Part shown: one piece after another, positions 7,813 through 9,988 of the stretch
How positions within the stretch are numbered: the stretch's first letter is position 1
Layout of the letters: each line of letters starts with the position of its first letter
NCBI GenBank assembly: GCA_022360535.1
Contig: JAKSCP010000512.1
Span: 1 to 9,988 of the forward strand
Length of the DNA stretch: 9,988 nucleotides
From: Pseudomonadales bacterium
Lineage (GTDB): Bacteria > Pseudomonadota > Gammaproteobacteria > Pseudomonadales > Pseudohongiellaceae
Direction of reading: 5' to 3'
Translations under genes and position numbers: made by a program
The notes under the pieces: model-generated
Seen by the model: the letters and a program-made list of their open reading frames with translations, nothing else
Told to the model about the DNA's origin: nothing
Databases searched by the model: none

Positions 7813-8811
7813 ATGTCGCAACCTCCAAACCAATCTGATTCTGCCAAGAGTGCAGATACTCTGGATATCCAACAAGCTCTGTCTTCCGCCATGCAGCACC
7901 AGACCGCCGGGCGTTTGGCTCACGCGGAACAGCTCTATCGACAGGTACTGCAAGTCGATCCTGAAAACCCTGCCGCCCTTCACTTATTGGGGGTGTTGGC
8001 CCACATGGCAAATCAGAGCGAGGTCGGCATTAACCTTATTCGGACAGCCATTACTATTGCTCCCGACTACGTGGCAGCTTACAACAATTTGGGAAACGTG
8101 CTGCGTGAAATTGGGCAGTTGGACGACGCTGCTGAGGCCTTTAGCAAAGCGATTGAACTCAAACCCGATTATGCTGAAGCCTATGGCAATCTCGGTTTGG
8201 TACAACAGAGCTTAGGCAGTCCCGAAGTGGCGATTGCCAGCTACCGGAAGTCCCTGGCTATCAAACCTGAGCTGGTTGACTCTCTGAATAACCTGGGACA
8301 ACTACTCTGCCAACAGGGGGAGTTGGATGAAGCTATCCAGTGTTTTCAAAAGGCGCTTGCTGGCAATTCCAGATTGGCGCAAGTTCACTACAATCTGAGT
8401 ACTGCTTTAAAGCTGCAAGGAAACCTCGAAGCGGCACTGGAAAGCCTTAAGCAGGCTATCGAAATCCAGCCGGGATTTGCTGTTGCCCATAACAGCCTCG
8501 CGCTGACTTTGCAGCGCCTTGGGAGGTTGGAAGAGGCCAATGCTGCCTATCGACGTGCGCTGGAACTCTCACCGGATAACGCGGAATACCTGGGAAATCT
8601 GGCCAATGTGTTGGATCTTCAGGGTGAGCTGGAAGAAGCCTTGAGTTGCTATCGAAAAGCGCTGGAATTGAATCCCGAGTCCAGAGAAGTCGCTGGATCT
8701 ATCGGTTCGATCTTGTTGGCCATGGGCCAGTCAGAAGAAGGATTGATTAGGGAGCGAGAAGGATTCGGTGTGGTGAACTTCGATTCGAAGCAAGGCGTCA
8801 GTATCAACTGA
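7813..8811 (+). CDS. Tetratricopeptide repeat protein
   Basis: Starting at ATG 7813 the product is 332 residues, almost entirely TPRs with an exact 34-residue period: 20-53, 54-87, 88-121, 122-155, 156-189, 190-223, 224-257 and 258-291, followed by a decayed ninth from 292. Typical repeats read AAYNNLGNVLREIGQLDDAA and end in I-E-L-x-P. The tail after the repeats (GFGVVNFDSKQGVSIN) is not a TPR. TPR solenoids bind proteins or peptides; no catalytic domain (glycosyltransferase, sulfotransferase) is attached. There is no signal peptide. An ATG at 7762 would overlap the preceding gene by 32 bp and add 17 non-TPR residues, so 7813 is preferred although its ribosome-binding site is weak. It sits between two oxygenase genes, with gaps of 19 and 10 bp, and is probably their partner or substrate-presenting scaffold (inference). 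Confidence 0.9.
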   Translation: MSQPPNQSDSAKSADTLDIQQALSSAMQHQTAGRLAHAEQLYRQVLQVDPENPAALHLLGVLAHMANQSEVGINLIRTAITIAPDYVAAYNNLGNVLREIGQLDDAAEAFSKAIELKPDYAEAYGNLGLVQQSLGSPEVAIASYRKSLAIKPELVDSLNNLGQLLCQQGELDEAIQCFQKALAGNSRLAQVHYNLSTALKLQGNLEAALESLKQAIEIQPGFAVAHNSLALTLQRLGRLEEANAAYRRALELSPDNAEYLGNLANVLDLQGELEEALSCYRKALELNPESREVAGSIGSILLAMGQSEEGLIREREGFGVVNFDSKQGVSIN

Positions 8812-8814
8812 GGA
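8810..8814 (+). promoter_or_regulatory. Ribosome-binding site for the TTG start at 8822
   Basis: GAGGA overlaps the TGA stop of the TPR gene and ends 7 bases before TTG 8822. This is a good spacing and suggests translational coupling. Confidence 0.55.
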
Positions 8815-8821
8815 ACAGGGT

Positions 8822-9448
8822 TTGAGTGCAGAAGTCACCAGAGTTGAAATAGAGGCAGCGTCAGCAATCCCTCATTTTATTGGCAGCTGGATTATTCAGC
8901 CTCCGTCGCTGTGTGATGATTTGATCACCTTCTTCGAAGAACACCCGGACAATCAGGCCCGGGGCAAGACTGCTGGTGGGCTCAATCTGGAGGCCAAGGA
9001 CTCCATCGATTTGACTATTCGGCCGCGAGAATTGCCACAGGACGATCATCAGCCTGTACGCGCCTACCTGGACGCGCTGTTCGCCTGCCATCAGGATTAC
9101 CTGCAACAATGGCCGTTTCTGCAAAACGTTTTATCCAAGGCCGAGATCAGTTCTTTCAATATCCAGAGTTACAAGCCTGGAGGCCATTTCCTTAAAGTCC
9201 ACTCAGAACGAACGACACTGGCCACTTCTCATCGTGTGCTGGCCTGGATGACCTACCTGAATGATGTTGAGGACGGTGGTTCGACAGAATTCGTCCATCA
9301 GAATCTGCAGGTGCAGCCGGAAAAAGGTAAGACCTTGATCTGGCCTGCGGAATGGACCCACGCGCACAAGGCTAATGTATTGAATTCCGGTGAGAAATAC
9401 ATAATAACTGGCTGGATGCACTTCCCACCTCACTCCCCCCAAAATTAA
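8822..9448 (+). CDS. Prolyl-4-hydroxylase-like 2OG-Fe(II) oxygenase with HxE motif
   Basis: The 208-residue protein has the double-stranded beta-helix core of the 2OG-Fe(II) oxygenase superfamily. The order is SYKPGGHFLKVHSER (116-130), LAWMTYLNDVEDGGSTEF (140-157), VQPEKGKTLIWPAEWTHAH (164-182) and GEKYIITGW (190-198). By alignment to prolyl hydroxylases, H127 and E129 form the first part of the iron triad, H182 is the distal histidine and K192 binds the 2-oxoglutarate carboxylate. The H182 to K192 spacing of ten equals that of collagen prolyl-4-hydroxylase (H483/K493). Glutamate replaces the usual aspartate; I recall similar HxE members in marine bacteria and phages, so the enzyme may well be active. 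It has no signal peptide. The TTG start is chosen for its GAGGA site. It is the last gene of the operon. The substrate is unknown. Confidence 0.88.
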   Translation: MSAEVTRVEIEAASAIPHFIGSWIIQPPSLCDDLITFFEEHPDNQARGKTAGGLNLEAKDSIDLTIRPRELPQDDHQPVRAYLDALFACHQDYLQQWPFLQNVLSKAEISSFNIQSYKPGGHFLKVHSERTTLATSHRVLAWMTYLNDVEDGGSTEFVHQNLQVQPEKGKTLIWPAEWTHAHKANVLNSGEKYIITGWMHFPPHSPQN

Positions 9449-9544
9449 CGGCTAACAGCAAACTCCAGCCAACTTCCGAGCCTGAAATCGACTGCGATAT
9501 CCGCCATATTCGTGGTAAGTCAGTGAATTATTTGCACCACAATC

Positions 9545-9558
9545 GCTCAATTTTGAGC
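9545..9558. repeat. Inverted repeat downstream of the oxygenase operon
   Basis: GCTCAA (9545-9550) and TTGAGC (9553-9558) are exact complements with a 2-base centre. No T-run follows on either strand, so it is not a standard terminator. Its arms repeat those of the inverted repeat at 3226-3244. Confidence 0.4.
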
Positions 9559-9644
9559 CGCGCAATCGTGTTCGTGGGCTTTTGATAAAAGTAGTTTGAT
9601 TTGAAAATAATTAAATTCAGTATCTGGTATTAATTCTTTATTTA

Positions 9645-9662
9645 CGCTCGCCTTATAGAGCG
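9645..9662. repeat. Short inverted repeat in AT-rich leader
   Basis: CGCTC (9645-9649) and GAGCG (9658-9662) flank an 8-base loop inside otherwise AT-rich DNA. The stem is only 5 bp, so significance is doubtful. It shares the GCTC/GAGC core with the repeat 100 bp upstream. Confidence 0.25.
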
Positions 9663-9760
9663 AATGCTCAGTTAATTAATCTTTAATTACAATAGCTTAT
9701 GTTTTTGGAGGTTTCTTTTGTTTTCAAACTAAATACTTTTAGAAAAATAAGCTTTTAGGC

Positions 9761-9789
9761 TTGAGTAACTACTTTTTACAGTCTATCCT
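9761..9789 (+). promoter_or_regulatory. Possible sigma-70 promoter for the exported-protein gene
   Basis: TTGAGT (9761-9766) and TATCCT (9784-9789) each match the consensus at four of six positions with the ideal 17-base spacer. Transcription would begin near 9796, giving a leader of about 85 bases. An alternative -10, TACAAT at 9688-9693, has a poor -35. Weak prediction. Confidence 0.25.
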
Positions 9790-9827
9790 CGCACGATGGC
9801 GGTCATGCACGCCCATGGATAAGTGCG
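9790..9827 (+). other. Foldable G+C island in the 5' leader
   Basis: CGCAC (9790-9794) can pair with GTGCG (9823-9827). Inside this, ATGG then CG (9796-9801) can pair with CG and CCAT (9810-9816), leaving one bulged C and an 8-base loop. This compact two-part stem stands out from AT-rich surroundings about 55 bases before the next start codon. It could be a leader RNA structure or an operator. No known riboswitch class was recognised. Confidence 0.3.
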
Positions 9828-9843
9828 TGATTTCCTATAAAAA

Positions 9844-9855
9844 AAGAAGCTTCTT
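9844..9855. repeat. 12-bp perfect palindrome
   Basis: AAGAAGCTTCTT reads the same on both strands and lies 27 bases before the start codon at 9883, close to the ribosome-binding site. It may be a regulator half-site pair, or simply a chance product of AT-rich DNA. Confidence 0.3.
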
Positions 9856-9882
9856 AAATAAAAGAAAATTTGGAGAGATTGT

Positions 9883-9988
9883 ATGCAGTATAAAATTCCA
9901 CATAAGCGTAGTTTGCTTTGTACGGCAATTTCCATGTCTCTGCTCCCACTATCCCAAACTTCGCTGGCGCAAGATCAGCAGGTAGAAG
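9883..9988 (+). CDS. Exported protein N-terminus, probable TonB-dependent receptor (partial)
   Basis: Only the first 35 codons are present; the gene runs off the right edge. The protein begins with a basic n-region (MQYKIPHKR), a hydrophobic core (SLLCTAISMSLLPL) and a signal peptidase I site SLA|QD after residue 29. The mature start QDQQVE, with the next codon beginning with G, fits the usual AQD..VEEIVVTG opening that carries the TonB box in TonB-dependent receptors. That family assignment is an inference from these few residues. The ribosome-binding site GGAG at 9872-9875 lies 7 bases before the ATG, so the start is well supported. It lies 434 bp after the oxygenase operon on the same strand and probably has its own promoter. 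Confidence 0.6.
   Translation, partial: MQYKIPHKRSLLCTAISMSLLPLSQTSLAQDQQVE

Larger units (their letters stand above)
9449..9882. other. Gene-free intergenic region before the exported-protein gene
   Basis: These 434 bp hold no credible gene. The first 150 bp are of ordinary composition. From about 9590 to 9780 and again from 9831 the DNA is very AT-rich, interrupted by a G+C-rich island at 9787-9830. It contains inverted repeats at 9545-9558, 9645-9662 and 9790-9827, a 12-bp palindrome at 9844-9855 and possible -10 elements (TACAAT at 9688-9693, TATCCT at 9784-9789). No intrinsic terminator with a T-run was found after the oxygenase operon. An open frame starting at 9761 without an ATG shows no family features and is judged chance. 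Confidence 0.6.

Noticed and set aside
7818..8700. Periodic DNA in the TPR gene as a possible tandem repeat or CRISPR-like array
   Set aside because: The roughly 102-base period comes from 34-residue protein repeats with strongly diverged DNA; there are no identical direct repeats with spacers.
9545..9580. Intrinsic terminator for the oxygenase operon
   Set aside because: The hairpin is present but followed by CGCGCAATCG, not by a T-run.
9707..9732. GGAGG followed at good spacing by TTG and a four-codon frame ending in TAA
   Set aside because: Only four codons long, without regulatory codon content; most likely chance in AT-rich DNA.
9761..9985. 74-residue plus-strand open frame overlapping the receptor-like start
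   Set aside because: It begins at a non-ATG codon without a ribosome-binding site, shows no family features, and the overlapping frame from 9883 has a clear signal peptide and Shine-Dalgarno.

Overview
The window looks like the chromosome of a Gram-negative, probably marine, gammaproteobacterium. It carries three outer-membrane-type products (a DUF5916 barrel, OmpW and the start of a probable TonB-dependent receptor), a lipoprotein with a canonical lipobox, and moderate G+C coding DNA. The taxonomic placement is an inference from gene content and protein style, not from a marker gene.

Layout. Positions 57-4142 hold three minus-strand envelope genes: a short YVTN/YncE-type beta-propeller lipoprotein that looks truncated, an 802-residue CBM9-like/DUF5916 outer-membrane protein, and an OmpW-family porin. 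Diverging from ompW on the plus strand is purK-purE (4307-5948), which performs the two-step carboxylation of AIR to CAIR in purine synthesis. Facing it on the minus strand, only 3 bp away, is a long Sua5-type threonylcarbamoyl-AMP synthase (5952-6932) for the t6A modification of tRNA.

Positions 7188-9448 are the most unusual part. This is a tight plus-strand operon of a TIGR02466-type 2OG-Fe(II) oxygenase, a protein made almost wholly of 34-residue TPRs, and a second, prolyl-hydroxylase-like 2OG-Fe(II) oxygenase whose apparent iron motif is HxE instead of HxD. Both oxygenases start at TTG with a good Shine-Dalgarno sequence. The operon is followed by about 430 bp of gene-free, partly very AT-rich DNA containing inverted repeats and a foldable G+C island. 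Then comes the first 35 codons of an exported protein, probably a TonB-dependent receptor, cut by the window edge.

How they may work together. The purine and t6A genes are housekeeping. The TPR/two-oxygenase operon is the best candidate for an undescribed system: two different iron/2OG hydroxylases with a TPR partner suggest a scaffolded hydroxylation of a protein, peptide or small-molecule substrate. A possible link to the downstream receptor rests on proximity only. No tRNA, rRNA, CRISPR array, transposase or recognisable mobile element was seen.
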